This document shows, in pieces, positions 10,601-22,659 of a stretch of DNA of 64,000 nt. A program made the translations under genes and the position numbers. Every line of letters begins with the position of its first letter. The stretch's first letter is position 1. The stretch covers positions 1,625,122 to 1,689,121 of the forward strand of contig MU004233.1 of the NCBI GenBank assembly GCA_010405405.1, given 5' to 3'. This stretch comes from Microthyrium microscopicum. Taxonomy: Eukaryota; Ascomycota; Dothideomycetes; Microthyriales; Microthyriaceae. Under the pieces are notes generated by a model that did not search any database, was not told the origin of the DNA, and worked only from the letters and a program-made list of their open reading frames with translations.

Positions 10601-13534
10601 ATATCTACCACTTTTATATTAATCTAACCTTAAATGGCAATAGCCTAACTAAATATAGATAATAAATTATATATTACTGCTAAGCCTTACTTCTAACTTT
10701 ATCTTATCCTATATCTAACTTTATATCTTTAACTACTATTACTACTACTAATACTACTATATAATTACTATAATAATATTACTACTAACTAATTAATTAA
10801 TATAAAATTCCTATTCCGTAATATACTAAACCTCCTTATTAATGACGTCTTATTTTTAATATAGTAAGAAGCATATAATATAATTCTTAACTAGTATAGT
10901 AAAGACTATAGTTATACTATTAGAATTAAGAGTAAGAGCCCCTCTATTACTAATCCTAATAATATTTATATTTAGTATTCTAAAAAAGGAGAAAATAAAT
11001 AGCGTAGAGTTATCTAGCGTTAAACTAAGTTAAAGTAGGATAATTATTCTTATAATTATATAATTACTATAAATAGTAACCCTTAAATTCTAGGATAGAT
11101 TATTAACTATTATAATACTTATTATAATTATTCTTTAGTATAATTAGATACTATATACTATATATATTAAGCGTAAGCTTAGAGATCTATTAGAATATAT
11201 TAAGAAATTACTAAATTATCTTATAACCTATAAACTATACCTATTAAGATAAAAGTAACCCTTTAAGATAAATATCCTAATATTCTAATTACTATAATAG
11301 ATATCTATAATATAAGAAGTCTTAATAAGATAATTTAACTTACTAGATGTACTCTAGCTAATATTATAATTACTAAATTAGCCTATTATAATAACTTTAT
11401 TAGTAGGGTATAGGTCGTTAATAATAAGCTTTAGTTTTTACTTATTACTTTAAGGACTTTAATTAATTTATATTAAGCATATTCTAATATCCTTTTCTTT
11501 AATTTAATATACTAGACTAATTACTATAAGATACTAATATTATATATTAGCGCTTTAACTTTAATATATTTTTACTTTAGTATAGGATTTATTTATATAA
11601 TAAGTAAAGATAAAGTATAATATTAATAGACGCTAGAAGCGTTTAATAAGCTTATTTAAGGTAATATTCCTTTACTAAATATTATCCTTATAAACTACTA
11701 TTTAGCTCTTTGAAAGAACGCTCTCTATAGGATTATTCTTAGCCCTTAATTTATATACTAATTCTATTATATTAAAGCTATGAAGCTATATATTTAGAGC
11801 TACTAGAGTTTAATTTAGTATTAAGGTAATCCTATTAATAAAGCTATAGCATTAAAGACTTAGGAATTAGCCCTTAAGCTCTAATAGAAGGTAGTCTAAA
11901 TCCTTCTACTATTTAAGTTAATTTACTAACTAAATTATAGGTAATTTACGCTCTAATGGAGTAAGAAGTAGACGTAGCCTAGTAAGAGATTAATACTGTA
12001 TTAAATACTAATTCTAAGGGCCTAAAGTTTATATTATACCTTAAAAATACCTAGATACTATAGAAGGAATAAATCTATAATATCTATATTAATATATCTT
12101 AATATTTTAGTATAAAAACAACGTCTTTATTAGAAGGCCTTTATAGCGCTATTAAAGAATAGTTTATTAAGAATAGTAACCTTTTCTTAGTCTTTAATTC
12201 CTTAAAGAATACCCTCCTTACTTAATATAATTAAATAAAAGAAGCTATATCCTATAAGGCTAATTATAGGCCCTATAATTTAATGCTATAGCTTCTTCTT
12301 ATAGTTCTAAAGCTATTCTACTACTTTATTGCTAACTATAAGTTAGACCTAGTAAAATATTAATATTTAAAGTATAGGAATAAGGAATCTAGTTAATAAG
12401 AACGTATAGAGTATTTAAATACGTTTATTAATATTATAAGGCTTTCCTATAGCTATATAATTTAATAGTAACTTTAAGATAACGCCTAGTAGACTCTAGC
12501 TAAAAGTAATATTAATCCTTATTAGTTTTATAATTAAATCTACTTTAGTAGAAGTAATATTTAATCCCCTTGCTACTCTATTAGACTCTCTTTACTATAA
12601 AATGTTCTATTAGGTATCTAGCTGCCAAATATCATTTATAGTAGTAGACGTTCTTAAGCTTAAGATACTATAAGATTATTTTTTATAATGCTAATTTAAT
12701 AACTATAAGCTTTAATAGGTTAAATTCTCTCTATATTTAAGCAAGATCCTATTTATATACTAGTAAATATTAATCTTATAGTAATAGTAGCTATAGCTAA
12801 TTAAGATTTTATAGATATTAAACTTTTAGAGGCTAAAGTTATCTAAAATTAAATAATAGAGCGCTAGCTACTACTAGATATTATAGAAGTAGTAAATCTT
12901 ATAGAATCTAGCCTTCTATGCTCTCTACTACCTAAATATTAACGAAGAGCTATAACGCTCTTAAAAAAGGTCCTTTAGATTAAAGTAGACTACTAATTAG
13001 GCTATATAGATTATAGAATTAGAACGTTATTAGGCTAAGTAAAAGCGTTATTAGGCTAAACTTAAAGAATAACTCGCTATAGCTAAAGTAGCTATTATAG
13101 CTATAATTATTATAGCCTTAATAGCTACTACTACTATTAAGATATCTATGTAAGGAGGATTTACTATAGCTACTACTATCTATATACTAATTCCTTTACT
13201 AATTAGAGGCTTAAATAAGAGAGGGAAGAGGCTTATTTAGTAATATCTTAGAGGCTCTTCTTAGTAGTAGTTTAATACTAAGAATCTACGTTAAGATTAT
13301 ATATAAATTAGTTACAAAATAAATGTAAAAGCTATAGTAGACGCTAATAGGTTAAGATCTCTCTAAAGGCCTAATTTAGCTATAAAATCTATAAATTTAG
13401 AGTTAATATTTTGTATGCGCCTTTTAAGTCTTATTTGTAATATAATAGCATAATTTTAAGTAACGTTAAAGTGCTAGTATAATACTATTATTGCTATTTA
13501 ATATCTATAATTAATTTCCTATTTAGGTTTAGCC

Positions 13535-13617
13535 TCCATAGGGTCCCTGTAGCTAGCGCTATTTAAGATCCTGTTCTTGCCATGGAATAATATGGCTGTT
13601 GCCACGTAATAATGGTC
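13535..13617 (-). repeat. Right terminal inverted repeat of the MULE
   Basis: This is the reverse complement of the left repeat, ending CGTAATAATGGTC before the second 9-bp duplication. It has normal base composition, in sharp contrast to the adjoining A+T-rich interior. Confidence 0.95.
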
Positions 13618-13626
13618 TAGCTGGAT
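13618..13626 (+). repeat. Target-site duplication, right (9 bp)
   Basis: TAGCTGGAT is identical to 10509-10517. Confidence 0.9.
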
Positions 13627-14905
13627 TAGGGGTCAGGATAGGTAATCGAGCCGCAGACTAGCCCAACCAGACCAAGAGTCGAGAGATGTTTCGTGTCATA
13701 TATTGCAAGTCTCAATAGAATGAGAGACTGGCAGAGGCATCAGATGATAAGAACTCAAGAAGTGTCGAATGTATAACACGCGGAGAGGCCCTTGGCAGAA
13801 AGTTAAACACAAGCAACTTTCAATCGCGTTGAAGTTGGATCCGATGTCGTATCCGATGTCGTACCGGATCCGACAAGCCTTTGCCGATGCTAAGCGAAGC
13901 TGTAGAAAGCCATCACTTTAAGAGATGTTATGGCAGCCATCGTAATCGATGGAATCGTCGTCGAAATGGCTCAGTCGTTCTGTCCCCGAAGAGCTCACTT
14001 AACAAGGCTCGTCAGCGAATCGCTCGCGTTAGTGCAACCAAGGCCCGCAAGCTCACGCACTATGTTTCGAAAATTTCATCCACTTAAAGCACCTTAAAGT
14101 CAACTCCATGCTCTTCCGCATACCTGAATCCTGATATCACGCAGCTGCGATTACTATACACCTATGTCTGCTTGTTGTTGTTTTTAAAGTCTCGGAGCTA
14201 CCCTTGGTAGCATCACCAACCAGCAGTCAAAACTCTTGCTCTCTACTAGGAATATAGCCTTTTCTCGTCACGCAAAAGCATGCCAGGGACTTGCAGAAGC
14301 GGATGCCGGACTGGATGAGATCAATACCATAACAGGTACGGTAGCAGCACTACTTCAAGAGGTCACTTATGTAGAGTCTGGTCGAAGCGCTGGCTCCGAA
14401 ACAGACTTTTGGTGGCATGATTAAATGGAGTCCACGCCAAGAGCTTTACTATCGTGCCCAGTCTCATCGAAAGTCGAGTCTACTGCATGATCAACCTCAC
14501 TTGTGCATGTTCATGGTTATCCTCCTTGAAGGTGTGCGTTTTGTACAATCCTCCGCAAGCTAATAGCAAAAATGGCTAGATCAGCCTTTATCTGGTCCGA
14601 TACTCCATAGTGAAGTGTTCATGGTTCCTCAGCAAATAATCTTCGATGTAGCTGGGAAGCCAACCTTGAGCCGACCACAGGCTTTCCCTGTAGCATGAGG
14701 AGCTGAGATGTTCCTGACTTCAAGCGTGGTTCAGATTACCGCCGTGCAAATTGCTGCTGCTCAGTGTGCGATTGCTGGTTCTGTCAATTTGCATTGCTCC
14801 TTTCACTGTTCCCAGAGGCTCTCAACCTTTGGTCTTGCAGCTTCCTCGCATCTTCATCGCACTTGCCACTCTTGTCAGATCTGGGATTTGCATCCTTATC
14901 TCACG
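13627..14905. other. Spacer between transposon and permease
   Basis: I see no convincing gene. Two ATG frames of 60-70 codons (13881-14087 and 14236-14424) carry no motif. A short imperfect direct repeat (ATCCGATGTCGT twice) lies near 13838-13875. The last ~200 bp hold the presumed promoter and leader of the permease. Confidence 0.5.
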
Positions 14906-16992
14906 ATGTCTAATCTTCCCGACGAAGATGTTGAGAAGATTGCTAGAAGTCCGACCCTAGGCCACGAAACAGACCCCGATATGGACTACCAGTCAGAAAA
15001 TGCTCGACGTGAAAGCGACAGCACAACACAGTACCATGAAAGCTTCTTCGGAGCTTTCAAGCTCGACAGCTTCAAACGCAACCCAAATGCCAAAGTCGCC
15101 ACTCTGGCGATGGACTCGGAGGGTAAACCTCTCCCTGACCAGCCACCAGCTGAGCCGGCGCTGGCTATGAAATTGACGCAGCGACATTTACAGATGATTG
15201 CAATCGGTGGCAGTATTGGTCAGTCAAGAAATCACGCTGAATTGCTAGTGAAGCACGCGACCTGACATCTGGAATAGGTACTGGACTTTTCGTTGGTTCA
15301 GGGACCGCTTTGGCAACTGGTGGTCCTGCCTCTCTGGTAATCGCATATAGCATTATTGGGGTTATGTTGTATACCGTCGTTCACGCGCTTGGTGAACTTG
15401 CGGTCGCTTTCCCGGTCGCCGGTGCTTTCTCAGTATACAGCTCGCGTTTCATCGAACCCGCATGGGGGTTTGCCATGGGCTGGAATTATGCTCTCGCCTG
15501 GCTCATCACATTTCCACTGGAACTTACTGCAGCTTCGATAACTTTGTCGTTCTGGCCTGGTGCCAAATATGTCAGTCCAGCTGCGTTTGTTATCATATTC
15601 TGGGCCGTTGTGGTAATGATCAACCTGTTCGGTGTGAAAGGTAAGAGTACTAGACTGGAAATGGTTGAAAATGCTTACAATATCAGGATACGGCGAAGCC
15701 GAGGTTGTGTTTTCCATAATAAAGGTTGTCGCAGTTATCGGATTCATCATTCTTGGTATTATCATTGCCGCCGGAGGTATCCCAGGCTCCCCTCAAGGTT
15801 ATATAGGAGCGCATTACTGGTATGACCCAGGCGCATTCCACAATGGCTTCAAAGGTCTATGCTCTGTATTTGTTACGGCTGCTTTTGTGAGTCTTGGCTA
15901 GCTCTGCGGGACAAGTTTATGCATCACTAACATGTACGATAGTCATTCGCCGGAACAGAACTCGTTGGTCTTACTGCGGCCGAAACGGAAAATCCACGTA
16001 TATCTCTGCCCACCGCTGTCAAACAAGTCTTCTGGCGTATCACACTCTTCTACATCGTCAGCTTAACGATCGTCGGCTGTCTCGTCCCATACAATAATGA
16101 ACAACTACTGAATGGCAGTGGAGCCACCGATACCAATGCTTCACCATTCGTCATTGCAGTAAATAATGCCGGAATTGCCGCAATTCCATCGATCATGAAC
16201 GCTGTTGTTCTCATCGCTGTGCTCTCCGTCGGAAACTCTTCAATATACGGATCTTCTCGTACTCTCGCAGCCTTGGCCGATCGAGGGCAGGCCCCGAAAA
16301 TCCTTGGCTATGTCGACCGTACTGGACGTCCACTCGTTGCTATTATCTTCGCCTCTGCCATTGGTCTCCTTTGCTTCATCGTTGCCGCTGGTGACGCGAT
16401 TACAGTTCTAGCATTCAGGTGGATGCTTGCCATCAGTGGTCTGTCCTGCATAGTAACTTGGGCCAGCATTTGTTTCTGTCATATTCGATTCCGCTCAGCC
16501 TGGAAGCACAATGGCCACACACTTGATGAGCTGGCGTTCAGAAGCCAAGCTGGTCTGATTGGGTCGTATATTGGACTGTAAGTGCAGTTGCCGGAATTTG
16601 AAAATTCAAAGCTAATGTGGTACATAGCGCTCTCAATGCCTTGATTTTAATCGCTCAGTTCTGGACCGGCTTTGCTCCAGTCGGATACGCTGAGATGACA
16701 ACCACCGCACGCGTAGCATCGTGGTTCGAATCTTACCTTTCCGCCGTCGTCATTATGATTACGTACCTCATGTTCAAGTTCATCAGAAAGTCGAAATACA
16801 AGCATATCTCGGAAATTGATATCACGTCCGGACGAAGAGAGATGGACATCTCAGCTATCCTAGCAGAGGAGAGAGCACTACAGGTAAATATTCCTCCGAT
16901 AATAGCCCCAAAGTTCCTTGCTTGTCATAAACTAACTGTCTTTCCAGGCCAAATGGCCGCGATGGAAGAAGATCTACCACTTCTTCTGTTAG
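14906..16992 (+). CDS. General amino-acid permease (YAT/GAP1-like), 603 aa
   Basis: Six exons: 14906-15218, 15278-15640, 15687-15886, 15943-16577, 16628-16883, 16948-16992. All joins keep frame and use GT-AG introns of 46-64 nt. A hydrophilic N-terminus (MSNLPDEDVEKIARS...) ends in LTQRHLQMIAIGGSIGTGLF, the hallmark opening of the yeast amino-acid transporter family. It is followed by about twelve membrane segments and the late signatures SSIYGSSRTLAALADRGQAP and ISGLSCIVTWASICFCHIRF. It ends in WKKIYHFFC, the palmitoylated Phe-Phe-Cys-type tail common in Gap1 relatives. Role: proton-coupled uptake of amino acids at the plasma membrane. Substrate range cannot be told from sequence. The start at 14906 is preferred over the upstream frame because the upstream extension (to 14708) is unlike any permease. 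Confidence 0.92.
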
Positions 16993-17709
16993 ATCTGCGA
17001 TGACGAGATGATAGAGTTGGCCATTCTTTTGATGCTTAGGAATAGGATTCCGTACCAAGTCTAATCCATGTTGGGATCGAAGAAATTTCTATGTCAGTAC
17101 TCGGGAGCATATTTCTGGCTGATCGTTATTCCTTACCCACGCACCCCTATGTTTCACCTCTCCACCTATGAATCCTCTAACTACCCTATCATTCTCCATC
17201 ATCGATTTATATTGCTTAGAATGACGGTTTATGACTGCTCCAATAGAGAAGCGAGACACGCACATTCGAAAGATCCATTTGCATGCTATTATAAAGGAAA
17301 GCATAGTGCCTAGATTGAACACTACATTGTCGCGCGCCAGTCACTTGATGCCTCATAAATCACTGTCTGTCTCTCATGCACTAATAGCGACTCACTAAGC
17401 GATCAGGTTCGTACGCTGATTTAGCATACTGACATTCCATATATGACCTTGAGACTCTCGAACCAGCCAGTACCAAAACTCTACATATCTAACTGAGAAA
17501 CGTCGCATAGGGAAGCAATATGGCCACTAACAGGACACCCATTATCATATTCGAATATGCTAAGCCTCCAAAACCATCCTGGCATGCAGGTTGAATAGTC
17601 ATATCAATACATTGATTGGTAAATAACACACTGCTATTCGCGTGGAGCCCAAGCCTTCAACATTCCGGGGTATGTTGACCTTTCTTCTCACTCAAGCAAT
17701 AACAACACT
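16993..17709. other. Intergenic between convergent genes
   Basis: This is the 3' region of the permease (plus) and of the small secreted-protein gene (minus). Short frames on both strands overlap each other and have no motifs. Nothing else was seen. Confidence 0.5.
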
Positions 17710-18047
17710 CTAGTTCTTGAGGCAACGGCTAGGGCGATCGAGGCATCGCTCGATGCCGTTGACGATTCCTCCAAAAGCATCTCTGGTGCCTCCGATGATT
17801 CCACCGATAGCGCTTCCGAGACCAGTGCCTCGTCCACCATCACGATAGCCATCTAATCTCATTAGCTTCGAACACTGTCAGACTTGGGTTAGATTGGCTA
17901 CCTCTGCCTCCATCACGATAGCCATCTATATTTTGTTAGCTTACTAGCATAGCGAAGTTGAGTGTGGGGATGTTTACCTCTGCCTCCACGATGTTGTGGG
18001 GCGGCGAGTGCCAGAGACGCAAATAGGATGAGATATTTGGCGTGCAT
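17710..18047 (-). CDS. Small secreted Gly-rich protein with repeated micro-exon, 78 aa
   Basis: Minus-strand exons 18047-17978 (70 nt), 17925-17902 (24 nt) and 17852-17710 (143 nt). Introns are 52 and 49 nt, GT-AG, each with an AGCTAA branch site. The spliced product begins MHAKYLILFASLALAAPQ, a clear signal peptide with cleavage likely after Ala-Ala or at the following residues. It then has two perfect copies of DGYRDGGR, a Gly-rich amphipathic stretch (GLGSAIGGIIGGTRDAFGG) and a basic C-terminus with two Cys. The 24-nt exon encodes one DGYRDGGR unit and the start of the next exon encodes the other, so exon plus intron was duplicated. No family recognised. It has the profile of a small secreted (effector-like or antimicrobial-like) protein. 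Each part is too short to appear as a long open frame. Confidence 0.75.
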
Positions 18048-19902
18048 TTTGAAATGAGTGTCGCAAAAAGTTAAAGGAATGTAATTTTGTCAATGGTTCG
18101 AAGATGTCTGACTTGAATCAATTCGATGCCAAACCTGCAGACTTATGCGACTTTATATCTTGCAATTGAGGAGATCTACAAAAAGAACTGGGGCTAATTT
18201 TGTCTCAAAGCCAGCCATATGTTCGTCCGTAGCGTGCAATTAGCTTTTGTGCGAAATCTTATAACAGCTGATATTGGGAATTGGGGTCGAAAACTCTGTC
18301 TTGCTTTGGATCGCGTCCCTATCGGATAGCAACTAGGATCGCTGATTGGTCTTTGAGATTGTTGTAGTGCGTTACGAGTTGAAATTATATGAGGTGTTCG
18401 CTATAGGTAATATATGATATATGCGCGTTCGATGAAAGCCAAGAAAGGACCGAGTTTTGATCGTCGTGTACTCTTTGATTATTTCTTGACATTTGACAGG
18501 TCGCACTAAGCGGGAGATCTAGGTTCGCAATCGAACCATGCTCTATTTTTGTCGTTCATTGATAGTATCTTCCTGTATTTTGAGGGCAGATTTCAAGGGC
18601 AAAAGCTGGAAGAGACTCGTCATTTAAGGTATCTAAGAATGACTAGAGCTATACACTCAACAGAAAGCTCAAGTGCGGAACGATATAGTTATGTCTAGTT
18701 TTCTCGAAATTGGGAAAGAACCATAATGCTCTGTCTTGGGGCTTTTGGCCACCTGATCATGATTGATGGAACCGACAAAAGAGCGAGCGAATACAATACT
18801 GTGCAAAGTGAACGGTATCATTTCGCCCCAGTTTTACTGTATACACCAGAGGAACATAATCCTACATGGGGGCCACGACAATGTCAAAACGGACGGAGAT
18901 CAAATGCACTGTTTGTAGCAACTTCGATCGCTGTGTACTGAACCAGGTTGAACCTGTAGATTTTTTGAAGACATAAATGAGAGATGACCTGGACACAATC
19001 TAGATCGCAGTCAAATACAATCGTATAATGATATTTATAGCTCAATATCCAACAATTTCTGTTACATCTAATGCAGCCAAGGTACCTTGGGAGCTTCAAC
19101 GAATGGGCAACATTCCGATGTATATGAAAGCTGCCCTACTATAAGACGACTATTATAGGACATCAAGCTTTGGGCCAAAGTCTATTTGGCGTTGGGAATA
19201 TTGGCTTGAGAACAAGAAAGAGCTAAAATTATCATAGCTATAAGGTGTTATATACTGCATTTCGGCACAGCTACGCAACTTACTCCATCTAGACAAGTTG
19301 ATCACTCGAAAGCTCAACTAGGTATCTAGTTGACATATGGTTACGGAGGAAATCTAAGATTGATGGACTTCATCCATCCCGCAAAACCTGGTTATCCTGT
19401 ATCCCAGATTCATAATCTGAACACGCAAGAAGAATTGGAAATAATCGAGATATCCTGAGCGTTGGGGTGTGGTTAGGATTCAACTTCATTAATTGGCTCC
19501 TTCAAATTGTACTAAAGAAGTACTTGGTCGATCTAGCCAAATTGCTGATCAGTACACAGCTGTCAAGCAAGAAGATACTCCACGATTAGTAGCGAGGCCT
19601 CAAACATATGGTTCTCCATAGCTTGCTATCAAAGACATTCGGAAAAAGAATGGCTGGAATGTCAAAAATCATGGTGGCGCAAAGTATAAAAGTGGCTGAA
19701 GCATAAAAAAATGACGTAGGCTGTGTGACTTCATTGACATTTTCCCCATGATGCAGGTACCGAGTTTTGCACCATGCCATTTAGTTTCCCATAACAATCC
19801 TCGTGCCTTACTCAACCTCCTTCATCCTACAATACCATTGATATAATCTCTCCCTCCACCACTACCCAACACTCAATTCATCAGCAATTGAGACTCGTGA
19901 CC
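18048..19902. other. 1.85-kb intergenic region
   Basis: This is a divergent region upstream of both flanking genes. Frames of 60-71 codons at 18726-18941, 18884-19099 and 19586-19780 lack motifs and overlap on opposite strands. I see no repeats or RNA genes. The pyrimidine-rich stretch at ~19830-19880 (CTCAACCTCC, CTCTCCCTCC) is the likely leader of the gene at 19903. Confidence 0.5.
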
Positions 19903-21223
19903 ATGTTTGCCTCAAGGAATGCTGCACGATCCACGCGGATGCTCCAGCGCTCGCAACCATTGAGAAGCCAAAGAGTCCCTCGACGATTTCAATCAACAAA
20001 CATCTCCTCCTCATCTACTTCCTCTTCCTCGAGCCATGCTTTGATCGGCGGTGTTGCTGGAGGAGCTGTGGCACTTGGCGGCTGCTATGCCTGGTACCAT
20101 TTCTCCGGCGCCAAAACACTCGTCAACGCCGCCCATGAAACCAAAGATTATTTCCAAACAGCTCAAAAACGTCTGACCGAGCAGGCGCCCAACCCTAACG
20201 AAGCGCTTCGCTGGTTACGTCAGGTGTCGACTTACTATGCCGGATTTATCCCTGGTGCGAGTGGAGTCGTCAATTCTACCATGGATGACTTGGACAAAGT
20301 TCACGAGAAGCATAAAGATGAGGTCGACAAAATCATTCAAGACGCGTATACCGATCTTCAGAAGGTTAGCGAGAAGGGCATGAATATGGCTGCGGCGACA
20401 CAGGCTTGGGAGGTTCTACAGACTCACATGAAGCGGATTGGCGAGTTGGCTGTCGATGCATCCCAGGACATTCTAAACAATCATCCTGAGATCAAGAAGA
20501 AGGTTGGCGGCAGCTTTGATCAGTTGAAGGACATGGGAGATAAGTTTGGACCCGAGGCGAAGAAGCAAGTAGACGAAACTTGGGAGCAGGTCAAAGACAT
20601 CGCCAAGACTGGTGTCAGCAGTGAAAATATTGGGAAAATCCGCAAACTCGTGGATGAAAAGGTCCAGGCTTTGCAAAAGATGGGCGACGAGGCGTGGAAG
20701 AAAGGACTAGTAAGTCTTTAATACTCCCTGAAACATGGTTTGGCTATCAGCTGCGATGGTCATGCTGTTTCGCGTTTCGTTTTATTCAACTGACCTCTTG
20801 TAGGAAAAGGCAAAGCCATATCTGGACAAGAATCCCAAGATCAAGGAGCTCGTTGAGAAGAACGCAGACTCTCTAAAGCAAGGCAACGTTGGAGAGTTGT
20901 ACGAGAAAGTCAAGAGCGCTGTAGAATCCGGTGACACTAGCGACCTTGAAGGATACGTCAAAGATGCGACCAGCAAAGCAAAAGATGCTGCTGGCAAGGC
21001 GAAAGAGAGTGGCATGGGAGGTTTCGATCAGCTTCTAAAGAAGATCCCAGGTGGTGATCAGGTTCTCCCACAGATACAGAACCTTCAAGAGATTGCCGAA
21101 AAGCACGGAGACGATGCAAAGAAGCTGCTTGATGAGACTATCAAGGAGCTTTCGCAGGTTCTGAACAACAAAGTTGAAAAGGCCAAGGATATCGCTAAAG
21201 AGGCGGAGAAGAAGGCGAAGTAA
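19903..21223 (+). CDS. Mitochondrial membrane-anchored, helical repeat protein, 408 aa
   Basis: Exons 19903-20709 and 20804-21223 (intron 94 nt, GTAAGT...TTGTAG). The N-terminus MFASRNAARSTRMLQRSQPL is Arg/Ser-rich without acids up to RRFQST, a typical mitochondrial presequence with an R-x-F-x-S/T-type cleavage motif. It is followed by a Ser-rich spacer and one Gly/Ala/Val membrane segment (HALIGGVAGGAVALGGCYAW). The remaining ~330 residues are charged amphipathic helix with apolipoprotein-like 11-residue periodicity (for example KKKVGGSFDQLKDMGDKFGP and SKAKDAAGKAKES). Inferred location: inner membrane with a long helical domain. No enzyme motif is present and the function is unknown. Confidence 0.85.
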
Positions 21224-21930
21224 AGGCCAAGCATGAAAGTTCTATACTACCTAATAAGTAGCTAATGTAAACGAATGTACTCACTAATAATTCATCAATC
21301 TCTCTATACATCAGTGACTAAGTCATGTGGGAAGTATAGGGTAGCTTGATGGTGAGGTTGTGGTTCCTGATCTTGTAGAGTATGCCCAACATCGAGTGTT
21401 GCCAGGCGCGGCAATCCATACTTATCTTGATGATCGGAAAACCTCGAAGTTGGTATCAAGAGACAGTCTAGTAAAGTCTTTGTCTTTTGGCAACTTAAAT
21501 GACTGGTTTAGGAATACAATAAAATTACTCCTAATGACATCCATTTCCCCGAGTCGACTTTGAGAACCGCAATTCGACCTTCCTTATCGCCGCGTTCGCT
21601 GAGCAGCGCATCAAATACTACCACCTAACTTCGAAACCTTTATGCTCTTTCTAAACAAAGCGGTGTCAACGTGTTGCGTAGATGCTTCAAATCGCGGTTA
21701 CTACCTGAGTCATCAGTGGTAACGACCCTTATTTTGTTCAAATGCTCTTACCGCATTTGGGTCACCGTATTCATGGATCCTCTATAAGAATCTCCCATTT
21801 CCCATACTATTCTACTTTTGAGAAAACACGATATTCTAACTCGGAATCCCCTTATTCTAACTCGAGCTATCATCAATCACTGTAAACTCCACCCCCGATT
21901 CTACTCCACCAACATCCCCCTTACATCATC
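21224..21930. other. Intergenic
   Basis: The 3' flank of the mitochondrial protein and the promoter of the NADAR gene. A direct repeat ATTCTAACTCG(A/G) occurs twice around 21832-21865. A CT-rich leader (ACTCCACCCCCG...CATCATC) precedes ATG 21931. I see no gene. Confidence 0.5.
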
Positions 21931-22599
21931 ATGAAGAAGGGAGGAAAGAAAGCTCAGGCTCAAAACCAAACGCAGAAAAGCCAGAAGCAATCCATACCAC
22001 AAGATGCAGAGCTGTCAAACTCCACTGAGGCACTACGACAAGCAATCTTCTTCTTCCACGCTGAAGGCGCCTTCGGTGAACTCTGCCAATGGTGGATGGG
22101 CACCTTCACCTGTCCACACAACCACTTCGACTATCTCTTCCCCGACGACCCCGAAGACAAGCCCAAAAACCTCGAAAAAGTGAAAGAACTCGGCGAAACG
22201 TTCGAATTCAGCTGCGCAGAACAATACATGATGCTCTGCAAAGCACTATTCTTCGAAGACTTCATCACAGCCCGCGAAGTCCTAGAAACAGACAATCCGC
22301 GCGAACAAAAAGGGCTCGGGCGACAGGTACGTGGCTTCGACGATAAGAAGTGGTCAACGATTCGGTCGACGGTCGTAGAGAATGCGAGTGTGGAGAAGTT
22401 CACGCAGTGTAAGGCTGCAGGGGAAGTGTTGCTAGGTACGGGGGAGAAGGATCTAGTGGAGGCCAGTCCATTTGACAGGGTTTGGGGTATTGGATTCAAG
22501 GCTGAGGTAGCGAAGGATATAGATAGGAGTAAATGGGGCATGAATTTACTGGGGAAGGCGTTGATGGTTGCTAGGACGAGATTGAGGGAGAAGGTGTAG
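21931..22599 (+). CDS. NADAR-domain (YbiA-like) N-glycosidase, 222 aa
   Basis: Single exon. After a basic, Gln-rich start (MKKGGKKAQAQNQTQKSQKQ) the NADAR fold occupies ~residues 40-220. Its signature blocks are CAEQYMMLCKALFFED, GLGRQVRGFDDKKW, EASPFDRVWGIGF and WGMNLLGKALMVARTRL. The Glu of CAEQY, the GR of GLGR and the DRxWGIG block are intact. Family knowledge: NADAR proteins are N-glycosidases; bacterial members act on riboflavin-pathway intermediates or remove ADP-ribose from nucleic-acid bases. The substrate of fungal members is not deducible here. It lies tail-to-tail with the P450 at 60 bp. The coding strand is C-rich in the first 400 bp and G-rich afterwards. Confidence 0.88.
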   Translation: MKKGGKKAQAQNQTQKSQKQSIPQDAELSNSTEALRQAIFFFHAEGAFGELCQWWMGTFTCPHNHFDYLFPDDPEDKPKNLEKVKELGETFEFSCAEQYMMLCKALFFEDFITAREVLETDNPREQKGLGRQVRGFDDKKWSTIRSTVVENASVEKFTQCKAAGEVLLGTGEKDLVEASPFDRVWGIGFKAEVAKDIDRSKWGMNLLGKALMVARTRLREKV

Positions 22600-22659
22600 T
22601 TTGTGGAGCATAGGGTCTTGATTATAACATTCTTTAGCATTTCTTGATGTTTTTCTTGT

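Larger units (their letters stand above)
10518..13617 (+). mobile_element. Mutator-like (MULE) DNA transposon, RIP-degraded, 3100 bp
   Basis: The element is bounded by 83-bp inverted repeats and an exact 9-bp duplication (TAGCTGGAT). Its interior (10601-13534) is extremely A+T-rich, almost without CpA and TpG, dense in TpA and riddled with stops in every frame, the signature of RIP. In the plus orientation around 11590-11735, a passage reading ...TLEAFNKL... then NIILINYYLAL with NAL shortly after resembles the MULE transposase core, in which (V/I)I(L/V)TDRDLALxNAL carries the second catalytic Asp. This fits the long TIRs and 9-bp duplication. No working transposase remains. The superfamily call rests mainly on TIR and duplication size; the protein resemblance is weaker because of the mutations. 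Confidence 0.85.

Noticed and set aside
13881-14424. Two short frames after the transposon
   Set aside because: Small, with no motif, signal or membrane segment; likely chance.
18515-18540. GGTTC...GAACC hairpin resembling a tRNA T-arm
   Set aside because: The loop is six nucleotides and there are no acceptor, D or anticodon stems around it.
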